Source of the DNA: Alisma plantago-aquatica
Lineage: Eukaryota; Streptophyta; Magnoliopsida; Alismatales; Alismataceae
Reading direction: 5' to 3'
NCBI GenBank assembly: GCA_963693085.1
Contig: OY856412.1
Span: 1,406,766,694-1,406,830,693, forward strand
Length of the DNA: 64,000 nucleotides
Below are positions 12,042-21,899 of the stretch, one piece after another. Below the pieces are notes generated by a model. It worked only from the letters and a program-made list of their open reading frames with translations, was not told the origin of the DNA and did not search any database. Numbering within the stretch: the first letter of the stretch is position 1; each line of letters starts with the position of its first letter. The position numbers and the translations under genes were made by a program.

Positions 12042-12759
12042 ATATATATCACATGTCAAGAGCAAAACATGTTTTTACTTATATTACATCATGGTTGTTA
12101 TAAACATAATTATACAAGAGACCCATTAGACATGTATTAAAACTTTATCCAGTCCAACTGAGGTTCTCTTGACCCATCTCATGAGGGTAGGGTCATGCTC
12201 AGTCTTTCTGAGCTAACTCAACTCTATGAGTTTATCATATGTGTTACTTTATCTTTCCCCTCTTAGTCTAGGGTTCTTAGATTACCTCATTTGCACTAGT
12301 GATAGCTTTACAAGCTCTATCCACATAAGCACAAACCAAAACATGCTATGACATCCTCTTCATAGGTCTCTACCCATGAAACACGCTATTTCTCAACTCT
12401 CTTATATACACCACTAGATTCCTATGTGGGAAACCACCAACCCGAGCATGAGGCTTCATAGAAACTAACATAGCTACCTCCTCCAGGGTCTTGGGCTCTC
12501 TCCCTCAACCAGATGGCAGCACTCATATTCATATTCACATATGTATATATAACCAGCCTCAATCTAACTCTAGGGTTTAGTCCTCCCAAGGATATCTAGG
12601 GTTCAATAAGACTATAGGAATTGGGCATAAAGCTACTCATCTCAATCACTCAGGAGTAGTCTAGTTTAGGACATATCATATCACATATCTCATAATTCTC
12701 ATATTTCTCATATCATGGAGTCTAGGTTCTCTGACCTTCTCCTTGTGGGTCTCGCTCTC
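11383..12759 (-). mobile_element. E2 internal region, copy a (PPT side, non-coding)
   Basis: This matches 30143-31549. It starts next to LTR A with the minus-strand motif GAGGACAAAATTTATTTTAAG and a PPT, and a second, better copy of the motif (near 11447-11480) follows about 60 bp further in. It includes a (TA)n run at about 12000-12050. No protein domain is visible. E3 interrupts it after CTCGCTCTC at 12759. Confidence 0.75.
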
Positions 12760-13980
12760 TGATGGAGCTTCCACTTACGTGGAATTGCGTGCAGCACTAA
12801 AAATCCTAAAGATGGTAAATCTTTTAGTTTAGCCTTGCTTATACTAGATTGATAACTCCACCCATGTATGCTAAGATACGTGAAAGTCTTATCATAGTAT
12901 AGTTAAGGGTCGAATCCACGGGACAACGATCTTGTTGAAGGCAACAAGATGGAAAATGTTGGAAATTCACTTAACCTTCTTAATAGTAGGTACTTAGATC
13001 AAAAGGTTGGTTTGGTTGTTTTTAAACTAAGAGCAAGTAAAATAAAGCAAAGAAGTAAATTTAAGGGTGTTAACAATAATAAGAGTCCACTAGGATGTGA
13101 TCGGCTTTCACCGCCTCTACACATGGATCAAAACATGCAAAATAAAACATAACCTGCAACAAGAGTCTAAGCAGTTAGTATCTTTGTAGATTTAGTTTCC
13201 TTTCGGATAACTAACTACGAGAAGTGCGGGAATGTTGCAACGCCAGCCATCCCCGAACGAATGGTCACCTACTTTGCATCATTCCCTTTGCAAAGTGTGT
13301 TCCTCGACTTTATCAAGGTTGTATTTTCATACGTCAACTGATTCCATTTCATAGTATGAAAGTACAACGATGGAAGTGAGTTTACTCCACTTCTTGAACA
13401 ACACTCCTAGATACCGAAACAGATGCATGGTGGATACATGCATCAAGAACCAACATTCAATCGAGATTCGAATCTAATAGTACAAACATAGACAATTCAT
13501 ACTAAAAGATAAAAGATAACACAAGTTGGTGATCAAGCAACAAGCATTCATTAAACGATTGATGTTGAACTGAAAAGAAAGCATCTCTATATTGCAAACT
13601 ATGGATTACATTACATGAAATGAAAACATGGGTAGCGGGGCTACTCCCCGCACCCTAGTGAAAGAGACTACTCGCTCATGGCTAGGACAAAGAAGGAGGC
13701 GAGAAGAGAGAGAGAGTGTGTCATCCCCACAAAGGAGAGAGGAAAGTCAACCCCTTGGAGAGAGAGAGAGTGACAATCTTCAGACTTCACAGGTTTCTCG
13801 ATGATGAGGTCTCCTCTTCCCACCTTCTTTGGCGAAGAGAGAGAAAGCGGCTTCAGAATGGAACGTGGATCTCAGACCGGCAGCCTTTGGGCGGAGGATG
13901 GAAGCTGGAATAGCTATGGAGTCGTTGAGGCAGCCTCTAGGCGTCTGAAACTTCATGCCTTGGGAGGACCCCTTGGGTCT

Positions 13981-13990
13981 TATTTATAGG
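13981..13990 (-). promoter_or_regulatory. E3 LTR TATA box
   Basis: CCTATAAATA on the minus strand lies immediately downstream of the motif array. The 5' LTR has the same ten bases at 29076-29085, and they recur upstream of the extra ORF at 21594-21603. Confidence 0.7.
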
Positions 13991-14002
13991 CCTTAAGTGA
14001 AG

Positions 14003-14415
14003 TCCAAACAGTTTGGACAGTTTTGGAACCAAACGGTTTTGAAGACCATTTGGACTCTGAAACCGTTTAGACTCTGAAATCATTTGGACCCCGAGACCGT
14101 TTGGACTCTGAAACCATTTGGACCCCGAGACAATTTGGATTCTGAAACCGTTTGGACTCTGAAATCGTTTGGACTCTAAAACTGTTTGGACCCCGAGACC
14201 GTTTGGACTCCATGCGGTCTTGGGACCGGTTGGCTTCATGCGGTCTTGGGACCGTGTGGCTTCATGCGGTCTTGGAACCGTGTGACTCCATGCGGTCTTG
14301 GGACCGTGTGACTCCATGCGGTCTTGGGACCGTGTGGCTTCATGCGGTCTTGGGATCATGTGACTCCATGCGGTCTTGGGACCGTTTGGCTTCATGCGGT
14401 CTTGAGACCGGTTAA
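14003..14415. repeat. E3 LTR array of ACCGTTTGG / CGGTCTTGGGACCG units
   Basis: The array has two halves. At 14050-14210 a 17-bp unit (ACCGTTTGGACTCTGAA and variants) repeats about ten times. At 14210-14415 a 26-bp unit built on ATGCGGTCTTGGGACCG repeats about eight times. In the second half each unit is a dyad (CGGT...ACCG). The 5' LTR copy at 29095-29533 has a different number and order of units, as expected for slippage. Predicted ORFs across it are repeat artefacts. Confidence 0.9.
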
Positions 14416-14589
14416 GTCTTTTGTGATTTTTTTTGTGTCTTTTTCTGTAGGTAAAAAGGAGAAAAGTTAATCTAACAGTATATTTGCAATAAAAGAGGAT
14501 AACTAGGGATTCTATCTAATTTATCTAAGAAAGAATGTGAGAAATTGAAGAAAAATACTAAGATAACATCACAAAATTGGAGGTTATCA

Positions 14590-15787
14590 CCCCCCTAACT
14601 TAGAGTCTAGCTTGTCCTCAAATTAGATAGAGGTGAGGCATGTAATGGCGAGGCGATGTTATTTAGTTAAGATCTCCATATTCTTGCTTCAATTATAAAC
14701 CCGAACTCTCCTAAGGTCGTATCAGGTCTTATTGCTTGCCTTAACTCTTCCAGGTATTTGAGAGTTGCTTAGGTCTCAGGTTTCTTCCATATCTCGTAGC
14801 CTGCATTGGGACCACTTTTTATTCTGTGCATGTTGTTGACTCTAATCATCTTTATACCTTTCTGAAAGACCTACTGGAAGCTAGAGTGGGTATGAGGTTT
14901 GGCTAAAGGCTTGATGTGTAACTCCCCCTTCAAGTGGGGGAGGGGTTGTCTATGCTTCTAGGAGTTCACTACCGGGCACGACACATCTGCCTTTGTGAGG
15001 GAAGCTGAATGTACCGGCCGGGTGAGTCCCTTATAAGCCTTTCATATATTAAGATACCTTAGGGTTCCACTACCAGACACGACACATCTGCCTTCATGAG
15101 GGCAGCTGAATGTACCGGCCGGGTGAGACCTTCATTGGTTCTTTATATAGATCCTTATTTATGGCACAACTCTCATAGTTTATTCAACTCTCTGGCTTTT
15201 ATTCATAGACTCACAAGCTTAGGATTTGGGGTTTTTTTAGGGAATTTATTTTGGGCGGCCAAGCCTCTTTTATTTGAAGAGAGGAAAGCTGTTCTTAGAG
15301 TTTTTCAACATGCACTTATTTGGTTTCTTTTTAATGGTCCACTTGCGAGACTTCTTGATTTGGATGTCACCTGATGCCCCTCTCATCCTTGAGAGCTTGT
15401 CTTGTTTCGGCCTTGATGTTGACCTATGGAGAGTCGGATGTAGAAGTGAAACAAAAGCATGAAAATCAAGAGTGAAGAGAAATTATTAAGTCGCCATTAT
15501 ATGTCTAAGTGCTATTCTAGTTATTATTCTTGAAGACTGACTTGATTGTAAAGTTAGCGGGGGATGACTTTATTCCAAAGATTTATTATCGGATGAATTA
15601 TTTAAAACAAAAGCTAAATGTGTAAGGGAAACTAGGAGAATTTTGTACAAAATTGAAAGAGAAGATGGAGAAAGAAGGATATAGAAATGATACCTCACCC
15701 TTGTCTAATGTACTCCCCCCTAACTTATCATTCACTCTGTCCTCAGAGTGTCAAAGTGATAGGTTGAAAAGTAAAAATACAAGGGCG
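14590..15787 (-). mobile_element. E3 3' non-coding tract with two PPTs
   Basis: The terminal PPT (AAGTTAGGGGGG on the minus strand) abuts the 3' LTR at 14590-14603. A second copy is at 15715-15728, just after the end of the extra ORF. Between them, a segment of about 57 bp is present twice (about 14966-15024 and 15069-15127), sharing CGACACATCTGCC and GCTGAATGTACCGGCC. I see no gene in this interval. The frames at 15096-15462 have no recognisable domain. Confidence 0.7.
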
Positions 15788-16408
15788 TCAGGCTTCTGTT
15801 AATCCTGAGTTTGCCCCTGGTGTTCTGAGTAGATTAGTTACAAACTTTCCACGTAGGGCGTGGTAATCCACGTCTGTCATATCCTCTACTGGTCTTTGAA
15901 GGACCATGATGGTGTACATCCAGTAGAGGACGTGGAAGTTGCAGTTGTTTGATTCCCTAATTTGTTGGGGACATTTGTGGTTGAAGGATGGGCGATGAAA
16001 GTGTTCTTTTTCGTATGCCCTTGTGTGCTGACTTAGAATATCAATTAGTCTGTCTGCACATTCCTTCTCCACTTCCTCTGTGGGCATCTTTGGTGTCACT
16101 ACATATTTCTTCTGCTGTGGATTTAACTGGCTGTCAGAACTGTTGTAGATGGTAGTTGTTCCTTCGGGTAGGTTTGTTGCCAGAAGCATCCAGTGCTCAT
16201 GGTGAAGTAATGGTAGCATGATAAACTTCGGTGTTGTGTGTTGTAGGAAGGAAATTAGTGCTTTAGTTGTTCCGAAGTTCTTTAGCTTTAGGAGATCGTC
16301 CTTCATATATGTGGATGCCATATAGGTTGTAGGGTGATTCCGTCCGAGAAGAAATTGATAGGCAGCCATCAATCTCATGGATAGAGACCCTTTGAACTGT
16401 ACAATTTC
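15788..16408 (-). pseudogene. Second Ulp1/SENP-like (C48) cysteine peptidase domain of the E3 extra ORF
   Basis: The frame contains FIMLPLLHHEHWMLLATN, where His-Trp matches the catalytic His of Ulp1 peptidases. Seventeen residues later comes IYNSS, with Asn where the family usually has Asp (YDS). CPQQIRESNNCNFHVLYWM supplies the oxyanion Gln and the catalytic Cys, and DYHALRGKFVTNLL forms the C-terminal helix. Spacing of His, Asp/Asn, Gln and Cys fits the C48 fold. Such enzymes remove SUMO or related tags; activity here is unknown. A stop (TGA at 16409-16411) separates it from upstream sequence in the same frame. Ulp1-like modules are known in some plant Mutator-like DNA transposons. Confidence 0.7.
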
Positions 16409-16830
16409 TCATAACGTGTCTGCCATGACCAAAATGTCACCGGACATGAAAACGAGGTCATCTTTCTCGGCGTAAAGCCTTGACATGATGAGACAGAGTT
16501 CATTGTCGGAGAGACTTTTGTAAGCACTGAGGTCGAAATTTGGGAAAGTTGGTTCTATGGCAGATAGGGGCACCATTTGTGATGACGATCTCCTAATGGT
16601 TGCCCCTAACAAAAGATCTATGTCCCCTTTATCTTGTGCCAGATCAAAGTGGGAAGGGTCCCATTTTCTTTGCTCAGGAACTATGGCTGGCTGTTTGTTC
16701 TTCTCCAATTCTTTTAAAGTTTGTCAGAAAGGTCACCTTTGCAGACGTTGGATTGCTGAAAAGAGGTAGAGGGGGACGTCATATGATGCCATTGTCGGGT
16801 CCTTGAAGAACCTTCTATCACAAATGAGCT
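16409..16830 (-). pseudogene. Linker between the two Ulp1-like domains
   Basis: The same frame continues with stops at 16733-16735 and 16724-16726 and then a hydrophilic stretch, KNKQPAIVPEQRKWDPSHF, followed by SLSDNELCLIMSRLYAEKDD. No domain is recognised. It may contain the N-terminal helices of the second Ulp1-like domain. Confidence 0.45.
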
Positions 16831-17400
16831 CCATGGCGTAATGCCCTCGTAGGGAGTGAAAATCTTCGGCGACCAGCTCGGTAAAGGGGATTTCTTGGTT
16901 TAGCGCTTGAATGTGACGGATAGTGCAGAAAGCGCAATCCCCAGATCCTTCAGTAGTTTGGACTTGTGGGTTTATTATTTAGAACCAGGGTTGGCTCCAG
17001 TCCTAACGGAGGGACGGGCGTGCAGCCCAAATTAGCTTAAGAAGCTGGAAAGGTATACATCTTGCCTCCCCTGCTTCTTCTCCAACAAAGTTTATTATTC
17101 CGGCTAGTAGCTCAGTGGTGCAAAAATTGTACACCTTGGCGTCCCGAGCCTCGGTGTCCACAATCATAAACAACCAGTTATCGGAAACTTGAAATGGCAC
17201 GGTAAGATATCGTGCCCTCCGTGCTAAACCAACACGCAGCCTCTCTATTGACTTTTCTCGTATTTCTTTGTATAACAAGCCTATAGATAGAGCAGGTGAG
17301 GCGTTAAATACTGGTTGCTGCCTCTTAGAGCTTCGGTAAACTTCTATGTAGTTGGCAAGTAGAACACGGAAGATTGCATTGACATCGTTGACCGTGGTCG
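16830..17400 (-). pseudogene. First Ulp1-like domain of the E3 extra ORF, degenerate
   Basis: Read from about 17400, the frame gives DVNAIFRVLLANYIEVYRSS, then YLTVPFQVSDNWLFMIVD, VYNF and GSGDCAFCTIRHIQAL, then AEDFHSLRGHYAMELI. It has the same layout as the second domain: an xxWxxxxxD strand, a YN position 16-17 residues on, a Cys in an Asp-Cys context, and a closing LRG helix. The catalytic His position is Asn and the Asp position is Asn, so this copy would be inactive as it stands. Two stops (17003 and about 16980) lie before the Cys motif. The likeness to the second domain suggests an internal duplication or a two-domain ancestor. Confidence 0.55.
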
Positions 17401-17697
17401 CAGGATGTTGCGGAAATCTTCGCGTGTCAACTTGCGCTTAGTCTTTGTATTGTGGTAGATGATGTCTTCCCCCTCTTTGGCATCATCGACAATAGTGTTC
17501 AGGATAAAGATGTCCTGAGCATCTAGTGTAGAGATGGTCGCCATATCTAAATCGTGCATCTTATGCGGTAGAGGTGGTGGCGGGGGAAGATCCTGCGGAG
17601 AGGGTGAAGAAGTTTGTTCCAAATCTTCTATATAGCCTTGCAGATCTTCATCTGAATCGGAAGCAGAATCGAGTTCTTCAACTATATCTAAATGTAC

Positions 17698-19132
17698 TCA
17701 TTTTGATTCTTCCTGTTCTGGCAGAAAGGGCACTGATTGGTCAAGTGCGGAAAAATGTTGAGTGGCAGTTGCTGGTGGGCTTGCGCTGGTTCCTAAAATA
17801 CATTGGTGGAACTCAGCAAAAGCCGCATCTTTTGCAGACTCCCCTATGGACCCCAAAGCAGAGTAATCGAGAAATTGGTCCCCATATGATATATTTACAT
17901 TTTCGTTGTGGGTGGGGGACTTGGGATGATGTCCACCTTCTTGGTGGTCTTTGTCATATCCTTTCTGAGAAGGTTCTGCTCCTTGGCTTGGGCCCTCCCC
18001 AGCATTGTCTGGGGCATCAGATTTGTCATCTGAGGAGGTGGTATCGTCATTAGAATCAGATGAGGAGTCGGAGTCATCTTCGTCTTCATTATCGCCTTCT
18101 TTGTCAGCTACTGCTTTGTTTGTTAGCTTCTTGTGTGTTGTCTTTTTGCATTGCCGATGGATGGTTTGTAACTCGTCAAACGCCACTTGCACATGCTCGT
18201 GTGTTTCGAGCAGTGTGTTGTGTTGTTTCCTTGAGATCTTTGTATCGGCCCTCGGCAGAGAGGAGTCGCGTTGTAAGATCTGTTACCGTATCTTGTAATT
18301 GTTGGATTGCATTGTTTGTCGACTCCTCTTGGCAATTGTTGAGTTGGGTGAGAGTGTTGCTGATGGTATCCAAGCGCGTGATAAGAGCTATTTGTTGTTG
18401 CTTGAGCTCGCGGAGGGTCTCAAGCAGAGGTTGAGTCTGCATAGAGATCTCATCGACTTGCTTGGCCATCTCTTCTTGCTGGCTTTTTACCCCAAGGATC
18501 AGCTCGGGCAAGTTGTTAAAGTGGTTGTCGATGTGATCAACTTGCCTGGCCACTTCATCTTGTCATTGCTGAAGGCCTTGGAGGATGCTTGGTAAGGTGC
18601 GGTTCTGTTCGTCGATCTTGGCTACCTGTTTAGATAGTCCCTGTACACAAGAAAAAATGGAGTTCATTATGTTATAAGGGTCGGTGAGGAGGTTTCAGAT
18701 GGTGTCAAATTGATGTCTGAATTCCTCGCCGACATTTGTGAAAGGGACCCCAGTTATGGAAGGGTGGGATGGTTGGGGTCTGGATGGGAAGGGTGTAGTG
18801 TCTTGCGGAAGAGACATTGTTGATGGTTCCGCGAACTGTGTGGTGACTATAGATGGTGTCACCAGTGGTGTTGGGGTGGTGGTGGATGGGAAAGGTGGTG
18901 ATGTTGCTGGTGAAAATGGTGGGATTGATAGTGGTGGGGGAAAGACTGCGGGGATGAATGTGAAGGTGGTGAAGTCGGGCGTTGCGGTAGAGAAAGGGAT
19001 GTCCGAAGAGAAAATGGGTGAAGTGGAGGATGTAAGTGGTGGTGTAGTTGTGGAGAAAGATGGAAGAGTGGTGGATTGTGGAAAGGTGGAGGGTGGTGAG
19101 GTGGTTGTTGTAAGTTCATCATTGAGACTCAT
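17698..19132 (-). pseudogene. Middle part of the E3 extra ORF: S/T/P-rich linker, coiled coil, acidic stretch
   Basis: Positions 19132-18740 encode almost only Ser, Thr, Pro and Phe. Positions 18640-18190 encode a Gln/Leu/Glu-rich heptad-like stretch (QVDEISMQTQPLLETLREL) that looks like a coiled coil. Positions 18110-17950 encode a run of Asp, Ser and Glu. The frame shifts by one base near 18215-18225, within an ACAACACAACACAC repeat where slippage is likely. Confidence 0.55.
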
Positions 19133-19225
19133 AATGAAGGAGTCAAGAGATGAGGTGGTGATTTGTTCTTCGGGGAGGGGGGTTTTTGCTTCTGGATGCG
19201 GTTTAGATGTTGGTGTCCCCGACAG

Positions 19226-20731
19226 CTATTGTTTCTGCGAAAGTCTTTTGGAGGGTCGTTTCATAGGAATTTTTGTTACCCTAGCTGTCGGGGCAGTTAT
19301 GCTAAGTTTTGTTTGCCCTGCCTTTACTTTTTTCTCTAGTGCTTTGACCGTAGCTATGAGTTTTGTAAGCTCCTCATCAGTGAATAGGAGCTTTTCCTTG
19401 TCGTAATCTGCAAGCTCCGGGAGCGGTAGCAGGGTTCTAGAGGATTTGACTGTAGGGAAGAAAATGTAAAATAACTTTGCATCCTTGTCTTTGATGATGT
19501 ATGAGTTTTTCAAAGTTTGTTCATTTGTTAGGATGTCGCCCTTTAGCTGCGTGCATCTTGGTAGAGGTTTGTCCATCTTGAGGTATTTGATGATGGATGT
19601 GATATGACCCCCCATGCAAATTTCCTTCGCTAGGGCGTAAGCAGATAGCTTCTGGATCATATGACGTCCAATGTTGACTGGCATCCCATGTAGAATTGAC
19701 CAGAGAATGAAAAGATCCGAAATTATGACATTTCCTCCCTCTGTCCTGGGGAAGAGTGTGCATGTGAGAATTTTATGTAAAGTGCGCACTAAACCAGATT
19801 GTATGTTTGAGGCCTTGCATGTCTTTGTCTCGTAGGTGGGGATCCCTGTTAGGGATTTCCAAAAGTTATGTCTGTTGAAACTAGTATTCTCTGTTCCAAC
19901 AGATTTGGCTTTCTGGAGCTGCTCCTTGTTGTCTATAAAGATTTCATTCAGCATATTTTATGTTATGACAACCTTGCTGCCAAAGAGTTTGGTGACCAGC
20001 CTACGGTCACCTCCATCCCTTGATCTATCCATAATGTCGACCGGTTCTTTATTAAGATAAGTGAAGAATTCAGTTGTAGGTTCATTGTAGGAGATCTCAG
20101 GTACCAAACACAGCCTTGAAAGATTGGCGTTGTCTAGCATGGTGAGAATTCTGTCATAGATCCCCATCTTAAGTAGTACGCTGGAGTAGACGTACTTTGT
20201 AGGTTTTAGGATTTTATCTATGGAGGGGAGGGTGTGTATGTAGAGGTTTTCTGGTGGTGGTGCTGTAGTGGTGATGGGAGGGAAAAAAGGAACAGTGATG
20301 GTGGCGGAAGCAGCAGCAGAGGTGGTGGTTGGTGGAATGTTTCCTGCCAGGGTTTGCTCCCTTGTAGTGACAGGATGAACCTTCTTCCTTGCCCGCTTCT
20401 TTGGTTGCTGAGTTGTGGTGGCTTCCTGGGCCTTCCTTTTCCCCTTGCTCTTTGTGGTGGGGGATTCCTCTTCGGGAGTTGGCTCATATTCTAAGCCCTC
20501 ATCGCTGGAAGAAAGTTCTTCTATTTCTTCTTCTGGTGCCTCAGCTAGACAGTTGTTTATGCGGTCGATTTCACACAAGACTTTTATGATGTTAACCTTT
20601 GGTGGGGCTTTTCCAGTCTTGTTGAAGGTTTCTATTATCTTTTGGAGGTTGGTTCGGTCCTCCATGAGTTGCTCCCTTGTCCAGAAGGGGGCGTCTTCAT
20701 TTCCGGATGTTTGCTTTGCTGGTGAAGCCAT
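19226..20731 (-). pseudogene. Athila-type N-terminal domain of the E3 extra ORF
   Basis: The start at 20731 is preferred because upstream sequence in the same frame is only motif-array repeat. The domain includes ILTMLDNANLSRLCLVPEIS, FFTYLNKEPVDIMDRSRDGG and HKILTCTLFPRTEGGNVIIS, with INIG-like and GGHIT motifs shared with the E1 extra ORF. One TAA (19958-19960) is followed in the same frame by continuing homology, so it is a nonsense mutation and not a gene end. The function of this family is unknown. Confidence 0.6.
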
Positions 20732-20825
20732 TTCTGAAAATGGAAAGTCATGCGTTAGAATAACAAGCTTAAAATTAGATTGTATGTGTTTATATGTGTT
20801 TTTATGTTTTAGCGAAAAACAGGCG

Positions 20826-21226
20826 GTTTTTAAAAGCCAAACGATTTTGGAGACCGTTTGTTTCCAAACAGTTTGAGGACTATTTGGTCCCAACGGTCTG
20901 AGGACTGTTTGGTCCCAAACGGTTTCAAGACCGTTTGGTCCCAAATGGTTTCAAGACTGTATGGTTCCAAACGGTTTCAAGACTGTATGGTTCCAAACGG
21001 TTTCAAGACCGTATGGTTCCAAACAGTTTGAAGACCGTTTGGTTCCAAACGGTTTCAAGACCGTTTGGTTCGAAACGGTTGGAAAACCGTTTGGACCCAC
21101 ACGGTTTCAAGACCGTATGGTTCCAAACGGTTTGAAGACCGTATGGTTCCAAACGGTTTGAAGATCGTTTGGTCCCAAACGGTTTGGAGGACCGTTTGGT
21201 TTCAAACGGTTTCAAAACAGTTTGGC
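20826..21226. repeat. E3 internal array of 26-bp CCAAACGGTTTCAAGACCGT units
   Basis: About fifteen units of 26 bp, each a dyad (AAACGGT...ACCGTTT), lie between the internal TATA box and the start of the extra ORF. They are related in period and core to the 26-bp units of the E3 LTR array. Confidence 0.9.
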
Positions 21227-21593
21227 AGGTGAAGCGTCGAGGAGTGGCCGGCGAAAAAGAGGACGACGATGGCGAGGAAGGGGGGTGCCGCGGAGGCGCT
21301 GAAGATGTCGATGGTGGTAAAGACGGTTGCAAAGGCGAAAAAAGATAATGGTGTGATAAGAAAGGGAGCCGCGGCGGCGTTGCAGGCATCGGCGATGATG
21401 ATGCGTCTACCTTGCTGCTGTGGATGAGGAAGATGATGGTGAGAGAGACGGTAAACGGAGATGCGAAGGTGGTGTCGGTGAGCTGACGTTGCGGGTAGTG
21501 CAGAGTCGGGAGCAGCTATGGAACAGGAATAGCCGTTCGCTCGAGGGTTTAAGAAAGGTTCAAAGTCGAAAGAAAGAAGAAGGAGGGGGGTTA

Positions 21594-21603
21594 TATTTAT
21601 AGG
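21594..21603 (-). promoter_or_regulatory. E3 internal TATA box upstream of the extra ORF
   Basis: CCTATAAATA on the minus strand is identical to the LTR TATA box and lies about 860 bp upstream of the extra ORF start. Three array units (21638-21716) stand just upstream, as in the LTR. It is followed by a pyrimidine-rich leader. An internal promoter for the extra ORF is inferred from this. Confidence 0.5.
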
Positions 21604-21637
21604 ATTCGGGGGGTTGACCCTACAAAAACCCTTAGGT

Positions 21638-21716
21638 CAAACGGTTTAGCGACCGTTTGGACTCCAAACGGTTTCAGGACCGTTTGGCTCCAAACGGTTT
21701 CAAGACCGTTTGGGAG
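21638..21716. repeat. Short E3 motif array upstream of the internal TATA box
   Basis: Three units of the 26-bp dyad (AAACGGTTTAGCGACCGTTT and variants) lie upstream of the TATA box at 21594-21603. This copies the array-then-TATA order of the LTR. Confidence 0.8.
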
Positions 21717-21899
21717 GGTTAAGGTTATTGATTTTTGTATTTTTATGTTTGTTTTGGTTATGTGAATTTTTATATTTTCAGGAGATAATCCTATGGGAAC
21801 TTAAAAGAATAGAAGATAAAATAAGAAGCTCAGATCTTGGGTTGCCTCCCAAGTAGCGCCTGGGTTTTACGTCGTTGGCTCAATGAGGTTTGGAAGTTG

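Larger units (their letters stand above)
12760..14589 (-). mobile_element. E3 3' LTR
   Basis: The repeat pairs with 27853-29707, differs at a few percent of sites by eye, and has TGAT...ATCA ends. In minus orientation U3 holds a long motif array (14003-14415). A TATA box (13981-13990) follows, then a purine/pyrimidine-rich leader including GAGAGA runs near 13707. Confidence 0.9.
15788..20731 (-). pseudogene. E3 extra ORF: Athila-type N-terminus, coiled coil, two Ulp1-like peptidase domains
   Basis: From the ATG at 20731 (MASPAKQTSG) one frame runs to about 18220, shifts frame there, and shifts again near 17400. It ends at 15788, about 1,650 codons in all. Order: charged N-terminus with a bipartite basic stretch (KGKRKAQ...PKKRARKK, about residues 95-120), an Athila-type globular domain, a Ser/Thr/Pro-rich linker, a glutamine-rich coiled coil, a very acidic stretch, and two C48-like domains. 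In-frame stops lie at 19958, 19226, 18695, 17698, 17003 and 16409, among others. It follows integrase on the same strand and has its own TATA box and motif arrays upstream. That the pieces once formed one protein is inferred from the near-continuous frame. Confidence 0.7.

Noticed and set aside
14152..14415. Open frames of 80-150 codons on both strands across the E3 arrays (also 29075-29536 and 20935-21389)
   Set aside because: The peptides are periodic because the DNA is a tandem repeat of 17 or 26 bp, and frames are open on both strands. Unit number differs between the LTRs.
15788..20731. The Ulp1-bearing ORF as an independent host gene into which E3 inserted
   Set aside because: It lies between integrase and the PPT of one element, in the same orientation, and its N-terminal part is homologous to the ORF at the same place in E1. 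Capture long ago by the lineage remains likely.
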